From the NCBI RefSeq assembly GCF_014200175.1, contig NZ_JACHBD010000028.1, positions 1 through 32,926 of the forward strand: 32,926 nucleotides of DNA. Direction: 5' to 3'. The position numbers and the translations under genes were made by a program. The stretch comes from Rhizobium lentis (lineage in GTDB: Bacteria; Pseudomonadota; Alphaproteobacteria; Rhizobiales; Rhizobiaceae). A model generated the notes under the pieces. It was not told where the DNA came from. It saw only the letters and a program-made list of their open reading frames with translations, and did no database searches. This document shows positions 32,841-32,926 of the stretch, in pieces (within the stretch, counting starts at the first letter, position 1; each line of letters starts with the position of its first letter).

Positions 32841-32926
32841 GTGGCGCTTTATCCAAGGCTTGTCGAGCAACGCGTGGCCGACGCCATGTCAGACACGCGA
32901 GTCGTGCTGGTCGTGGGCCCCCGACA
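32841..32926 (+). CDS. AAA ATPase (probable DUF4143-type), 5' end only
   Basis: Twenty-eight codons before the window ends: ALYPRLVEQRVADAMSDTRV, then VLVVGPR. This is the start of the AAA_14/DUF4143 ATPases, in which a helix of the RLxEQRVxDAL type precedes the Walker A (GPRQVGKT); the window cuts inside that motif. The GTG at 32841 is preferred because AAGGGA lies eight bases upstream; a GTG two codons earlier is too close. Three iterons and a promoter lie directly upstream. Confidence 0.7.
   Translation, partial: MALYPRLVEQRVADAMSDTRVVLVVGPR

Noticed and set aside
1..32926. CRISPR array or complete tRNA/rRNA genes
   Set aside because: No regularly spaced palindromic repeats of array length and no recognisable rRNA or complete tRNA; the 22-bp iterons at 32768 are only three short units with 9-bp gaps.

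Overview
The window looks like an accessory replicon or genomic island of a Rhizobiales bacterium, most likely Rhizobiaceae. The basis is high GC, small proteins typical of the order (DUF982, DUF6894, DUF1330, HWE histidine kinase), a bacterial Ku gene, and many IS3, IS110/IS1111 and IS66 pieces. It is a patchwork: intact cassettes lie between insertion sequences, truncated genes and genes carrying a single frameshift. No rRNA, CRISPR array or complete tRNA was seen.

Layout. 1-4.5 kb: the end of an unknown gene, a PhzF-like isomerase, a DUF982 protein and a frameshifted Nramp-type metal transporter. 4.5-6.9 kb: an apparently complete IS1111-type element bounded by a 14-bp inverted repeat, a dead IS3-family fragment and the tail of a beta-lactamase-fold hydrolase. 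7.0-9.5 kb (minus strand): an unknown HTH protein, a broken small gene, an intact ku gene, the 3' end of a second ku and a DUF6894 protein. 9.6-12.5 kb: IS3, IS1111, IS66 and IS110 remnants around a frameshifted SnoaL/NTF2-like gene. That gene is preceded by what looks like a translational attenuator: a 19-codon Ile/Val-rich leader, an antiterminator arm and a terminator.

12.7-17.3 kb is the best-preserved metabolic unit: a minus-strand run of a Tat-exported aldo/keto reductase, two short-chain dehydrogenases and a secreted DUF1330 protein, divergent from a LysR regulator that probably controls it. 17.3-19.0 kb is decayed DNA with amidohydrolase and ATP-dependent DNA ligase (LigD-like) fragments. 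The ligase piece plus the ku genes suggests a dismantled NHEJ locus. 19.0-24.6 kb: a 1175-residue SAM/class III cyclase/ATPase/TPR protein, a DUF4242 protein, a ParE fragment and a haloacetate-dehalogenase-like hydrolase. 25.1-28.2 kb: an HWE histidine kinase and a complete IS3-family element nested inside an older IS3-family copy.

28.7-32.9 kb is a defence/stability segment: an AbiEi/AbiEii pair with a clear promoter-operator, a DHFR/RibD-like reductase, a ParD/ParE pair whose promoter lies behind a (GA)11 tract, and the start of a probable AAA ATPase (DUF4143-type) behind three 13-bp repeats with exact 22-bp periodicity. A 136-bp sequence occurs at 24.8 and 32.2 kb, so the segment has also been shaped by duplication.
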